Shown: positions 17,951 through 26,515, counted from the stretch's first letter. The stretch: 64,000 bases of DNA from Rhodoferax sp. (GCA_024236015.1 JACKLK010000004.1:368631-432630), one strand, 5' to 3'. Program-made: numbers and translations. The notes: generated from the sequence alone by a model not told the origin.

Positions 17951-18619
17951 GTGGACACCTCCAATCTGATTCAATCGATCCTGATCTACGCGCTGCCGGT
18001 GCTGTTCGCGATCACCGTCCACGAAGCCGCGCACGGGTACGCGGCCCTGCATTTCGGCGACGACACGGCCTACAAGCTGGGGCGCATCACGCTGAACCCG
18101 ATCCGGCACATCGATCCGGTGGGCACGATCCTGATTCCGCTGATGCTGCTGTTCTCGACCAGCGGCGCGTTCATGTTCGGATACGCCAAGCCGGTGCCGG
18201 TGCGTTTCGGCAACCTGAACAATCCCAAGCGCGACATGGTCTGGGTGGCACTGGCCGGGCCCGCGTCCAACCTGGCCCAGGCGTTCTTCTGGGGCGTGTT
18301 GCTGATCGTGCTCCACGCCGCGGGTGTGAACGAGCCCTTCTTCATCAAGATGTGCCAGGGTGGCGTGCTGGTCAACGTCATCATGTTCGTGCTCAACCTG
18401 TTTCCGTTGCCGCCGCTGGACGGCGGCCGCATCCTGGTCGGCCTGCTGCCGTACCGGCAGGCGGCCTTGGTGGCCCGCATCGAGCCCTGGGGCTTCTTCA
18501 TCGTGCTGGGCCTGCTGTTCCTGGGCATCATCAGCACCTTCTGGATGCAGCCGCTGATGGCGCTGACCTTCGGCCTGCTCGACCTTGTCCTGACCCCGTT
18601 CACCTGGCTGCTGCGCTAA
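17951..18619 (+). CDS. Site-2 protease family membrane protein (M50)
   Basis: 222 residues, GTG start. The zinc motif HEAAH is at residues 24-28 and the second motif NLFPLPPLDGGR at about 149-160 supplies the third ligand, the arrangement of intramembrane M50 proteases. Four to six hydrophobic helices span the protein, and there is no PDZ or CBS domain, so this is the short bacterial form often annotated as a peptidase M50 of unknown substrate. It is followed 25 bases later by trpS, a frequent pairing in betaproteobacteria. Both catalytic motifs are intact, so it is expected to be active. Confidence 0.88.
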   Translation: MDTSNLIQSILIYALPVLFAITVHEAAHGYAALHFGDDTAYKLGRITLNPIRHIDPVGTILIPLMLLFSTSGAFMFGYAKPVPVRFGNLNNPKRDMVWVALAGPASNLAQAFFWGVLLIVLHAAGVNEPFFIKMCQGGVLVNVIMFVLNLFPLPPLDGGRILVGLLPYRQAALVARIEPWGFFIVLGLLFLGIISTFWMQPLMALTFGLLDLVLTPFTWLLR

Positions 18620-18644
18620 GCCGGCACGACTCTTCATCCGCATC

Positions 18645-19943
18645 ATGAGCACCACGCGTTTTCTCACCGGCATCACCACCTCCGGCACCCCGCACCTGGG
18701 CAACTACGTCGGCTCGATCCGCCCCTCGGTGCGCGCCAGCCAGCGCGCCGACGTCGAGAGCTTCTATTTCCTGGCCGACTACCACGCGCTGATCAAGGTC
18801 GGCGAGCCGGCGCGCGTGCAGCGCTCGACGCTGGAGATCGCCGCCAGCTGGCTGGCCGCCGGCCTGGACCCGGAACGCGTGACCTTCTACCGGCAGTCCG
18901 ACATCCCCGAGATTCCCGAACTGACCTGGTTCCTGACCTGCGTCACCGGCAAGGGCCTGCTCAACCGGGCACACGCCTACAAGGCGGCGGTGGACAAGAA
19001 CACGGCCGCCGGCGTCGACATCGACTCCGACGTGACGGCCGGACTGTTCATGTACCCGGTGCTGATGGGTGCCGACATCCTGATGTTCAACGCCCACAAG
19101 GTGCCGGTCGGGCGCGACCAGGTCCAGCACCTGGAGATGGCGCGCGACATGGCGAGCAGCTTCAACCACCGCTACGGCGCGCACTTCACGCTGCCCGAGG
19201 TCGTGATCGAGGAGTCGGTCGCCACGCTGCCCGGCACCGACGGGCGCAAGATGAGCAAGAGCTACGACAACACCATCCCGCTGTTCTCGTCGCGCGCGGA
19301 GCTCAAGAAACTCATCGCCGGCATCGTCACCGACTCGCGCCTGCCGGGCGAGGCCAAGGAGGTGGAAGGTTCCGCGCTGTTCCAGATCTTCCAGGCCTTC
19401 GCCGGCGAGGACGAAACCGTGGCCCTGCGCAAGGCCTATGCCGACGGCATCGCCTGGGGCGACGCCAAGGCGCTCGTGTTCGAGCGGCTGGACGCGGAGA
19501 TCACGCCGATGCGCGAGCGCTACGAGGCGCTGATCGCCGACCCGGCGAAGATCGAGGCCATCCTGCTGCGCGGCGCCGCCAAGGCCCGCGCCATCGCCAC
19601 GCCCTTCATGGCCGGCGTGCGCCATGCCGTCGGCCTGCGCAACCTGGGCAGCGCCGACACGGGCAAGAAGGCCAAGGCCGACGCCAAGGCGGCGTTGCCG
19701 TCGTTCAAGCAGTACCGGGAGAAAGACGGCCGCTTCGCCTTCAAGCTGGTCGATCCCAAGGGCCGCTTGCTGCTGCAAAGCCAGGGATTCGCATCGCCCA
19801 AGGACGCCGGCGCCGCCATCGCCCGGCTGCAGCAGGTCGGCGCAACCGCACTGCCGGCGTTCGAGGGCCAGGTGGCCGCGGCCGACGGCGTGTCCCCGGA
19901 CGAGATCGCGGCGGCGCTGCAACAACTGGCCGACGCCGCCTGA
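18645..19943 (+). CDS. trpS: Tryptophan--tRNA ligase with C-terminal UPF0339-like extension
   Basis: Class I aminoacyl-tRNA synthetase that charges tRNA-Trp. 432 residues, against about 334 in E. coli. The ATP-binding motifs are PHLGN at 16-20 and KMSKS at 202-206, and MYPVLMGADILMF lies between them. After the core, a Lys/Ala linker leads to residues 353-395 (starting SFKQYREKDGRF), which look like the UPF0339/YegP (DUF1508) repeat, then an Ala-rich helix. Such extended forms occur in Burkholderiales. The function of the extension is unknown. Confidence 0.93.
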   Translation: MSTTRFLTGITTSGTPHLGNYVGSIRPSVRASQRADVESFYFLADYHALIKVGEPARVQRSTLEIAASWLAAGLDPERVTFYRQSDIPEIPELTWFLTCVTGKGLLNRAHAYKAAVDKNTAAGVDIDSDVTAGLFMYPVLMGADILMFNAHKVPVGRDQVQHLEMARDMASSFNHRYGAHFTLPEVVIEESVATLPGTDGRKMSKSYDNTIPLFSSRAELKKLIAGIVTDSRLPGEAKEVEGSALFQIFQAFAGEDETVALRKAYADGIAWGDAKALVFERLDAEITPMRERYEALIADPAKIEAILLRGAAKARAIATPFMAGVRHAVGLRNLGSADTGKKAKADAKAALPSFKQYREKDGRFAFKLVDPKGRLLLQSQGFASPKDAGAAIARLQQVGATALPAFEGQVAAADGVSPDEIAAALQQLADAA

Positions 19944-19982
19944 AATCGCTCCGATCCGGGTCGCGCAGCCCGTGGCGGCTGC

Positions 19983-19988
19983 TACAAT
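19983..19988 (+). promoter_or_regulatory. Extended -10 promoter element of tRNA-Ser
   Basis: TGCTACAAT (19980-19988) is a good extended -10 element placed 19 bases before the 5' end of the tRNA gene, which gives a leader of roughly 13 bases. The -35 region is weak. Confidence 0.5.
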
Positions 19989-20007
19989 CCCACCCGTTCG
20001 GCATTCA

Positions 20008-20095
<88 letters not shown>

Positions 20096-20106
20096 AAAAT
20101 GAATCA

Positions 20107-20137
20107 CCCCAGGCAATCACATTGCCTGGGGTTTTTT
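20107..20137 (+). terminator. Rho-independent terminator after tRNA-Ser
   Basis: A perfect 11-bp stem (CCCCAGGCAAT at 20107-20117 with its complement at 20121-20131) around a three-base loop is followed by six T residues. Confidence 0.95.
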
Positions 20138-20169
20138 CTTGCCGGATCGCGCGCGTGCAGCCAACCCGC

Positions 20170-21948
20170 TCACTCCTGCGGATCGGCCCCGTGGTGCATC
20201 GCCCGGGCCGGATCGTGCGGTCGATCCCGGAACTTGCGCTTGTACATTCGCCGGTCCGCCTTCTTGAGCAGCGATTCGGCATCCTTGCCGTCGTCCGGGA
20301 AAAAGGCCGTGCCAACCGAGCCGCCGAACGCCAGCGCTTCGGTCGCCTCGCCCGCGAGCGCGGCCAGCGGCTGTTGCAGCACGCGCTCGACATGCTGGCG
20401 CAACTGCTCCAGGTCTTCGCGGGTATCGACCCGGTCCAGCAACACCGCAAACTCGTCTCCGGACAGCCGCGCGACCAGATCGCGCGTGCGCACCGTGGCG
20501 CGCAGCCGCTGCGCGACCTCGACCAGCACACGATCGCCGACCGCATGTCCGAAGCGGTCGTTGACACGCTTGAAGTGATTGAGGTCGATGAACAGCACCG
20601 CGAAGCGCAGGCTGGGCGGCGGCTCGGACGTGGGTCCGATGCGGGTGCGCAGCCGCAACATGAATGCCTCGCGGTTCGCCAGGCCGGTCAAGGCATCGGT
20701 CTGCAGTCGCTGCTGCATGGTCTCGAAGCTGGTGGCCAGTTGCCCGATCTCATCGGAGCGGCTGATGCCTACCGGCCACGCCAGATGTCCGTCGCCCACC
20801 CGCAGAGCCGCCTCGGACAACTGATGCAGGTCGCCGCTGACCCAGCTCAGGATGCGCAGGCCGAGCGCGATGGCGATGGCGGCGGCGAGCAGGCCCAGCG
20901 CCGCGGTGCGCACCAGGTTTTCGGTGACTCCGGTCATGAAGTCGCCGCGTGGCATGGCGACCACGGTGATCCACTCCAGCCCCGCGTCGTCGCGCACCCG
21001 GTCGAAACCGACATGGATCTTCTCGCCGTCCGCGGCGTCGAAACTCAGGGTCTGCACGCCGGCGCCCAGGCCCTGCGCCGCGAGCCGTGACTGCACCTCG
21101 GCGTAGATGGCGCGTACCAGCGGGCTGTCGCTTTCGGTCGCGCTGACTCGGGTCTTGCTGCCGTCGGGCATGGCCCGCACATTGGGGCCGGACGACGACG
21201 CGATCAGATCGCCATTGGGCTCGACGATGAAGGCCAGCCCGTTCTTTGACACCCGCAACTGGCTGACGAAGTTGTTGAGCGCGCGCAGCGACACGTCGGT
21301 GGCCACCACCCCCTCGAACTGACCGTCCAGGCCGAGCACGCGCCGCGCGCGGGTCGCGACCAGGTCGCTGGTGCCGAAGTCGATGTACACCGACGTCCAG
21401 GTCTGCACATCGAGCCGCTCGCCGGCCTTGTACCAGGGGCGCTCCCGGGGGTCGAACAACCTGCCCTCGCGGGAGTGGAAGGCCAAGGGGCCATTGATAC
21501 CGGTGAAGCGGTAGTAGGTGCGCATCTCCGGCGCCTGGAACTTGATGCGCAACTCCCCTTCGGTCCGCGAATGGCGGTACAGGCCGATCGCCTGCCCCAG
21601 GCGGTTGCCGTAGTAGACATAGTTGTTCGGGTCCGTGTGCAGCGAGGTCGCGATCCAGAACCGGGTGCGCAGCGCGTCGACCTCGTCGTCGATCGACGGG
21701 CCGATCGGCATGCCGTCGGGAAACGCCGCCTCCAGCACCGCACCCGCGCCCATGATGTGCCGGTCCACGGCCTGGCCGATGCGCCCGACGGTTTCGAGCA
21801 GCAGGTGGGACGACACCGCATACACCGCCCGATTGCCGGCCGAATACGACAGCGCAACGATGATCAGCGCCAGCGCCAGCACCAGCACGACGTACGGAAT
21901 CGTCAGCACTTGCCGCAATGACAGTCGAAATCCAGCCTTGTCGAACAT
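20170..21948 (-). CDS. Membrane diguanylate cyclase with Cache-type sensor domain
   Basis: 592 residues from the ATG at 21948; the frame extends further upstream without a credible start. TM helix 1 is at about 17-36, followed by a periplasmic double-Cache-like domain (about 40-330, with segments such as PWYKAGERLD and VVATDVSLRAL), TM helix 2 near 335-357, a HAMP-like linker and a GGDEF domain. The active-site loop reads SGDEF at 496-500, a variant known in active cyclases, and an inhibitory-site RxxD (RTRD, 487-490) lies five residues before it. It would make c-di-GMP in response to an external ligand. No EAL domain is present. Confidence 0.9.
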   Translation of the reverse strand: MFDKAGFRLSLRQVLTIPYVVLVLALALIIVALSYSAGNRAVYAVSSHLLLETVGRIGQAVDRHIMGAGAVLEAAFPDGMPIGPSIDDEVDALRTRFWIATSLHTDPNNYVYYGNRLGQAIGLYRHSRTEGELRIKFQAPEMRTYYRFTGINGPLAFHSREGRLFDPRERPWYKAGERLDVQTWTSVYIDFGTSDLVATRARRVLGLDGQFEGVVATDVSLRALNNFVSQLRVSKNGLAFIVEPNGDLIASSSGPNVRAMPDGSKTRVSATESDSPLVRAIYAEVQSRLAAQGLGAGVQTLSFDAADGEKIHVGFDRVRDDAGLEWITVVAMPRGDFMTGVTENLVRTAALGLLAAAIAIALGLRILSWVSGDLHQLSEAALRVGDGHLAWPVGISRSDEIGQLATSFETMQQRLQTDALTGLANREAFMLRLRTRIGPTSEPPPSLRFAVLFIDLNHFKRVNDRFGHAVGDRVLVEVAQRLRATVRTRDLVARLSGDEFAVLLDRVDTREDLEQLRQHVERVLQQPLAALAGEATEALAFGGSVGTAFFPDDGKDAESLLKKADRRMYKRKFRDRPHDPARAMHHGADPQE

Positions 21949-22279
21949 GCCGCCTGTATCGGTTAGCCGCCGGCAGGACCTTGCCTGGGCGATCGAATAA
22001 GTCCCTTGCGCTGCCGGATCAACAATCTGGTTGACGCAGCCATACCGGCCCGAGTATCCCATCCCGCGCGCTCTGCGACGTCGCGCCGCGGTGTCCGGCG
22101 GCCGATCTGCGCAGGCGCGGCGGCCGCGGTGGCAACACCACACCCGGCCGGCGACGGACCACTGCGGCTCGCGGTCACGGGCGGGCGACGCCGATGCCGC
22201 ACGCGCCGGCCGACACGGGTTGGCTCCTGCCCTTGGGCGAATCCCCCAGCAAATTGATGCGGTAATCGATGGCTGGCCA
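21949..22279. other. Intergenic gap between divergent genes, no gene seen
   Basis: The stretch between the cyclase gene and the gntR promoter contains no convincing ORF with a ribosome site on either strand. A TTGACG at 22031-22036 is followed by a poor -10 (TATCCC, 22054-22059). It probably holds the promoter for the minus-strand cyclase gene, but I could not place one. Confidence 0.4.
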
Positions 22280-22308
22280 TTGCCAAATCCGAGTGACGCT
22301 TCTATGAT
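22280..22308 (+). promoter_or_regulatory. Sigma-70 promoter upstream of the gntR gene
   Basis: TTGCCA at 22280-22285 and TATGAT at 22303-22308 are separated by exactly 17 bases, the best-formed sigma-70 promoter in the window. Transcription would start near 22315. Because the -10 box contains the ATG at 22304, that codon is unlikely to be the gene start. Confidence 0.65.
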
Positions 22309-22318
22309 TGATCAAACA
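22305..22318. promoter_or_regulatory. Operator-like palindrome over the gntR transcription start
   Basis: TGATTGATCAAACA is a 14-base palindrome with one mismatched pair of positions around a perfect TTGATCAA core (22308-22315). It overlaps the -10 box and the predicted transcription start, a good place for autorepression by the GntR regulator encoded next. Confidence 0.4.
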
Positions 22319-22333
22319 TCACAGATCTTGCGA

Positions 22334-23023
22334 ATGAAATCCGCCGCCTCCAGCTCGATGCACGCCGACCCGCTGACCGCACTGCAACCCATCGTGCGCC
22401 AGTCGGTCAACGAGTCGGTGTACCAGGCGCTGCGCAACAAGCTGATGCACGGCGAATACCGTGCCGGCCAGATCCTGGGCATCCAGTACCTGGCCGACGC
22501 GCTGGGCACCAGCACCATGCCGGTGCGCGAGGCACTGCGCCGGCTGGTCGCGCAACAAGGCCTGGAGCCGATGCGCAACGGCATGACCCGCGTGCCGCTG
22601 ATCACGCGCGAACGCCTGAACGACATGCGCCGCAGCCGGGTGCTGGTCGAAGGCACGGTCACCGAATGGGCCAGCCCCCGGCTCGACAGCGCCACGCTGG
22701 ACCGGCTGGAGCTGCTGGCCGGCGAGATCACGCAGGCACGCCGCACGCCCGAAGGCGTGCCGGCCAGCCTGGAGAAAAACCGCATCTTCCATTTCACGAT
22801 CTACGCGGCGGCCGAGTCCCCGGTGATGATGGCCATGATCGAGAGCCTGTGGCTGCAGTCCGGCGCCTACCTGCGCGATAAGCGCGAACTGCTGCACAGC
22901 GCCGAACAGCCGCCCGACCTGCTGCACGAGTCCACGATCGCGGCCATCCGGCGCGGCGACCATGCCCGCGCCCGGCAATGCATCGAACAGGACGTGACCT
23001 GGATCTTCGACCGCCTGGACTGA
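22334..23023 (+). CDS. GntR-family (FadR/FCD type) transcriptional regulator
   Basis: 229 residues from the ATG at 22334; an upstream in-frame ATG at 22304 is rejected because it sits inside a strong -10 box. A winged helix-turn-helix at about 30-85 (YQALRNKLMHGEYRAGQ then STMPVREALRRLV) is followed by an all-helical FCD ligand domain with the usual metal-site His residues (FHFTIYAAAESP, RGDHARARQCIE). FCD regulators typically bind sugar acids or other organic acids and repress adjacent catabolic genes. Its position at the head of a dehydratase, dehydrogenase, isomerase and TRAP transporter set suggests it controls all of them. Confidence 0.88.
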   Translation: MKSAASSSMHADPLTALQPIVRQSVNESVYQALRNKLMHGEYRAGQILGIQYLADALGTSTMPVREALRRLVAQQGLEPMRNGMTRVPLITRERLNDMRRSRVLVEGTVTEWASPRLDSATLDRLELLAGEITQARRTPEGVPASLEKNRIFHFTIYAAAESPVMMAMIESLWLQSGAYLRDKRELLHSAEQPPDLLHESTIAAIRRGDHARARQCIEQDVTWIFDRLD

Positions 23024-23069
23024 ACCTCCGGGCGCCTTCTTCCCCATCCGACAGAGCACCACCACACCC

Positions 23070-24785
23070 ATGCTGCACAAGCACCGATCCAAGGCCATCA
23101 CCCACGGACCCACCCGCGCCGCACACCGCGCCTTCCTGCGCGCCACCGGCATGGACGACGCCGACATGGACAAGTCCATCGTCGCCATCATCAGTTCGGC
23201 CGGCGACAACACGCCCTGCTCCAAGTCGCAGGGCCCGCAGGCCGACAACGCGCGCCTGGGCATCGCCGAAGGCGGCGGCGTCCCGGTGATGATGTCCACG
23301 GTGTCGGTCTCCGACGGCACCTCGATGAACCACGACGGCATGCGCATGAGCCTGCTCTCGCGCGAACTGGTGGCCGACAGCATCGAACTGGCCGTGCGTG
23401 GCCATGCCTATGACGCACTGGTGGGTTTCGCCGGTTGCGACAAGACCTTGCCGGGCACCATCATGGCGATGGTGCGGCTGAACGTGCCATCGGTGTTCGT
23501 CCACGGCGGCTCGATGTTGCCCGGCCACGCCCCGGACGGCACCGAACACACGGTGCTCAGCGCCATCGAAGGGGTTGGCCGCTACCAGAAGGGCGAGATC
23601 ACGCTGCAGCAGCTCGGCGGCATCGAACGCACCAGCGCCATGACGGTGGGATCGTGCCCGGGCCAGTTCACCGCCAACACCATGGGCATGGTCGGCGAGG
23701 CGCTGGGCCTGTCCTTCCTGGGTTCGTCGACCATCCCCGCCGTGTACAGCGAACGGCTGGCGCTGGCGCGGCGCGCCGGACGGCGCGCGATGGAGATCCT
23801 CACCGCCGGCGGCCCGCTGCCGCGCGACCTGGTCACGCGCAAGAGCCTGGAGAACGCCTGCGCCGCGGTGGCGGCCACCGGCGGCTCGACCAACGCCGCC
23901 TTGCACATCCCGGCCATCGCGCACGAGGCCGGCATCGTGTTCACGCTCGACGACGTGGCCACGGTGTTCAACCGCACGCCGCTGATCGCCGACCTGCAAC
24001 CCGGCGGCAAGTACCTGGCCAGCGCACTGAACGTCGTCGGCGGCGTGCCGTGCGTGCTCAACGCGCTGCTGGCGGGCGGCTTCCTGCATGGCGATGCGTT
24101 GACGCTGACCGGACGCACACTGGCCGAGGAACTGGCCCAGCACCCCGGTCCGGATGGCAAGGTCGTGCGCTCCTGCGACACGCCGATCCACGCCACCGGC
24201 GGCGTGGTCGTGCTCAAGGGCAACCTGTGCCCGGACGGCGCCCTGCTCAAGATCGCCGGCCTGAAATCGCTGACCTTCGACGGACGCGCCCGCGTGTTCG
24301 AGACCGAGGAGGACTGCATGAAGGTCGTCTCCAGCCAGTCGTATGCCGCCGGCGACGTGCTGGTGATCCGCAACGAGGGTCCGCGCGGCGGGCCCGGCAT
24401 GCGCGAGATGTTGTCGGTCACCGCCGCCATCTACGGCCAGGGCATGGGCGAGAAGGTCGCGCTGCTGACCGATGGCCGCTTCTCCGGTGCAACCCGCGGC
24501 ATGTGTATCGGTTATGCCAGCCCGGAGGCCGCCGCCGGCGGGCCGATCGGCTGCGTGCGCGACGGCGACCGCATCACCATCGATGCCGTCGCCTGCGGCA
24601 TCCACCTGCATGTCGACGACGACGAACTGGCCAAACGCCGCGCCGCCTGGAAACCGTTCGAGCGCGAGCGGCTGGCCGGCGCGCTCGAGAAATATGCCAG
24701 GCTGGTCGGCCCCACCCATCTGGGCGCGGTGACCCATTCGGGCAACACCTCCTGGCCATATCCGCCGACCGAGGAGAACCCATGA
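23070..24785 (+). CDS. IlvD/Edd-family dehydratase, probably acting on a sugar acid
   Basis: 571-residue iron-sulfur dehydratase. The three cluster Cys residues are Cys50 (GDNTPCSK), Cys123 (AGCDKT) and Cys196 (GSCPGQFTANTM), and the Lys after Cys-Asp (residue 125) matches the carbamylated lysine that binds Mg in this family. Family members dehydrate 2,3-dihydroxy acids: branched-chain precursors (IlvD), 6-phosphogluconate (Edd) or aldonates. The context, with a GntR regulator, TRAP transporter and no branched-chain amino-acid genes, favours a sugar acid. The stop overlaps the next start by four bases (ATGA), so they are coupled. Confidence 0.85.
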   Translation: MLHKHRSKAITHGPTRAAHRAFLRATGMDDADMDKSIVAIISSAGDNTPCSKSQGPQADNARLGIAEGGGVPVMMSTVSVSDGTSMNHDGMRMSLLSRELVADSIELAVRGHAYDALVGFAGCDKTLPGTIMAMVRLNVPSVFVHGGSMLPGHAPDGTEHTVLSAIEGVGRYQKGEITLQQLGGIERTSAMTVGSCPGQFTANTMGMVGEALGLSFLGSSTIPAVYSERLALARRAGRRAMEILTAGGPLPRDLVTRKSLENACAAVAATGGSTNAALHIPAIAHEAGIVFTLDDVATVFNRTPLIADLQPGGKYLASALNVVGGVPCVLNALLAGGFLHGDALTLTGRTLAEELAQHPGPDGKVVRSCDTPIHATGGVVVLKGNLCPDGALLKIAGLKSLTFDGRARVFETEEDCMKVVSSQSYAAGDVLVIRNEGPRGGPGMREMLSVTAAIYGQGMGEKVALLTDGRFSGATRGMCIGYASPEAAAGGPIGCVRDGDRITIDAVACGIHLHVDDDELAKRRAAWKPFERERLAGALEKYARLVGPTHLGAVTHSGNTSWPYPPTEENP

Positions 24786-25678
24786 AACTCGGATTCTGCG
24801 GACTCGGCCTGATGGGCGCGCCGATGGTGCGCCGCCTGCTCGCGGCAGGCCATGACGTGAAGGTCTGGAACCGCTCGCCGCAAAAGAGCGAACCGCTGCG
24901 CACGCTGGGCGCGGTGGTCGTGCCCACCCCGCTGGAAGCGGCAACGGACGTCGATGGCGTATTGATGTGCCTGTTCGATGCCGCCGCCGTCGAGGCCGTG
25001 GTGTTCGGTGCCGACGGCGTGTCGCGCGCGCCGGCCCTGCCCTGGCTGGTCGACCATTCCAGCATCGACCCGGCAGCCACGCGTGCGCTGGCACGCCGGC
25101 TGCACGAGGCCTGCGGCGCCGACTGGATCGACGCGCCGGTGTCGGGCGGCATTCCCGGCGTGGAAGCCGGCACGCTGGCCATCATGGCCGGTGGCGCGGC
25201 CACCCATCTGCCGCAGGCCTTTGAGGCCATGCGCGCGTATGCCGGCAACGTGACCCACATGGGTGCGTCGGGCGCCGGCCAGGCCACCAAGCTGTGCAAC
25301 CAGACCATCGTCGCGACCACGATCAGCGCGATTGCGGAGGCCATCGGTTTTGCCGCGCGCAACGGCATCGACCTGCACCAGCTCGCGCCCGCGCTCGCCG
25401 GCGGCTGGGCCGACTCCAAGCCGCTGCAGGTGTTTGCGCCACGCATGATCGACGTGCAGGCACAGTCCATCGGCGCGGTGTCCACCATGCTCAAGGACAT
25501 CGACACCGTGATGGCCAACGCCCAGAAAAGCGGCGCCCCGATGCCGGTGACCGCCAGCGTGCAGCAGATGCTGCGCCTGGCCTCGGCGATGGGACTGGCC
25601 GAGGCGGAACTGTCCGCCATCGTCAGCGTCGTGCAGCCCGAGCGCCGCGCGGACTTCCTGCAACAGGTCCGCGGCTGA
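24782..25678 (+). CDS. NAD(P)-dependent beta-hydroxyacid dehydrogenase (3-HIBDH family)
   Basis: 298 residues. The Rossmann motif is GLGLMGAPM at 7-15, the substrate motif DAPVSGG at 117-123 and the catalytic Lys170 in GQATKLCNQ. This family includes 3-hydroxyisobutyrate, tartronate semialdehyde, L-threonate (LtnD) and D-glycerate-type dehydrogenases. With an isomerase of the hydroxypyruvate/2-oxo-tetronate type just downstream, an LtnD- or tartronate-semialdehyde-like role is plausible. The 13-base spacing to that isomerase and overlap with the dehydratase show a shared transcript. Confidence 0.87.
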   Translation: MKLGFCGLGLMGAPMVRRLLAAGHDVKVWNRSPQKSEPLRTLGAVVVPTPLEAATDVDGVLMCLFDAAAVEAVVFGADGVSRAPALPWLVDHSSIDPAATRALARRLHEACGADWIDAPVSGGIPGVEAGTLAIMAGGAATHLPQAFEAMRAYAGNVTHMGASGAGQATKLCNQTIVATTISAIAEAIGFAARNGIDLHQLAPALAGGWADSKPLQVFAPRMIDVQAQSIGAVSTMLKDIDTVMANAQKSGAPMPVTASVQQMLRLASAMGLAEAELSAIVSVVQPERRADFLQQVRG

Positions 25679-25691
25679 AGGCACCGGCACG

Positions 25692-26477
25692 ATGCGACTG
25701 GCCGCCAATCTCAGCTGGTTGTACCCGCAGCTGCCGTGGGAGCAACGCTTCGCGGCCGCGCGCCAGGATGGCTTCGATGCGGTCGAGATCCTGCTGCCCT
25801 ACGACCACCCGCCTGCCTGGTACGCCGCGCAGTTGCGCGAACATGGCTTGACGCTGGCCCTGTTCAACACACCCATCGCACCCGAGGCCGGCCGGCTGGG
25901 CCTGGCGGCGATTCCCGGTGCGCAGGCGCAGTTCCGCGACGCCTTCGCGCGGGCGCGCGCCGTGGCCGAGGCCACCGGTTGCCGCCGCGTGCATTGCATG
26001 GCCGGCGCCACCGCGGCGTTCGATGCGGCCGATTGCCAGCACACCTTGCGGCAGAACCTGGAACACGCATTGGCGCTGGCCGAACAGGACGACCTGACGC
26101 TGACACTCGAGCCGCTCAACCGCATCGACGTGCCGGACTATTTCTACCACCGGCCCGACGAGGCCGTGCCCGTCCTGCAGCACTTCCGCTCGCCCCGCTT
26201 GCGGCTGCAGTTCGACTACTACCACTGTGCGCGGGAGTCGCTCGACCTGCAGCAGGCCGTGCGCGATGCCGCGCCCTGGATCGGCCATGTGCAGATTGCC
26301 GGCGCGCCGGTGCGCTGCGAGCCCGACCTCGCGGCCGCGGGCTGGCTGGACGCGGTCGCAGCCTTGCCGGCGCACGGCTACGACAGCTGGCTGTCGTGCG
26401 AATACCGGCCGCGCACCACGGCCGGCGACGGCCTGCACTGGTGCCAGCCCCTGCGCGATCGGGGGGTGCTCGCATGA
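25692..26477 (+). CDS. Hydroxypyruvate isomerase / 2-oxo-tetronate isomerase (Hyi/OtnI family)
   Basis: 261-residue TIM-barrel protein. The two catalytic Glu residues of the family are visible: Glu140 in LTLEPLN and Glu237 in LSCEYRP, and metal-site Asp175/His178 appear in FDYYHCA. Hyi interconverts hydroxypyruvate and tartronate semialdehyde; its close relative OtnI interconverts 2- and 3-oxo-tetronate in four-carbon sugar-acid pathways. The following gene resembles the dehydrogenase that makes 3-oxo-tetronate from D-erythronate, which favours the OtnI-like activity. A 13-codon ORF overlaps its stop. Confidence 0.85.
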   Translation: MRLAANLSWLYPQLPWEQRFAAARQDGFDAVEILLPYDHPPAWYAAQLREHGLTLALFNTPIAPEAGRLGLAAIPGAQAQFRDAFARARAVAEATGCRRVHCMAGATAAFDAADCQHTLRQNLEHALALAEQDDLTLTLEPLNRIDVPDYFYHRPDEAVPVLQHFRSPRLRLQFDYYHCARESLDLQQAVRDAAPWIGHVQIAGAPVRCEPDLAAAGWLDAVAALPAHGYDSWLSCEYRPRTTAGDGLHWCQPLRDRGVLA

Positions 26478-26515
26478 AGCCGCTGCGTCGTCACCCCGGA
26501 GTGGCACCACGATGA
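26474..26515 (+). CDS. Bridging mini-ORF (13 residues), possible coupling element
   Basis: ATG at 26474 overlaps the isomerase stop (ATGA), and its own TGA at 26513-26515 overlaps the ATG of the next gene (ATGA again). The frame differs from both neighbours. The likely ribosome site of the next gene (GGAGTG, ending eight bases before ATG 26512) lies inside it. Whether the 13-residue peptide is made is unknown; it may simply carry terminating ribosomes from one gene to the next. Confidence 0.25.
   Translation: MKPLRRHPGVAPR

Noticed and set aside
22304..22333. Longer gntR start at the ATG at 22304
   Set aside because: That ATG is inside the -10 box of a well-formed promoter with 17-base spacing.
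22794..25094. 766-codon minus-strand frame opposite gntR, dehydratase and dehydrogenase genes
   Set aside because: Same reasons: overlaps a coherent operon and has no motif or start signal.
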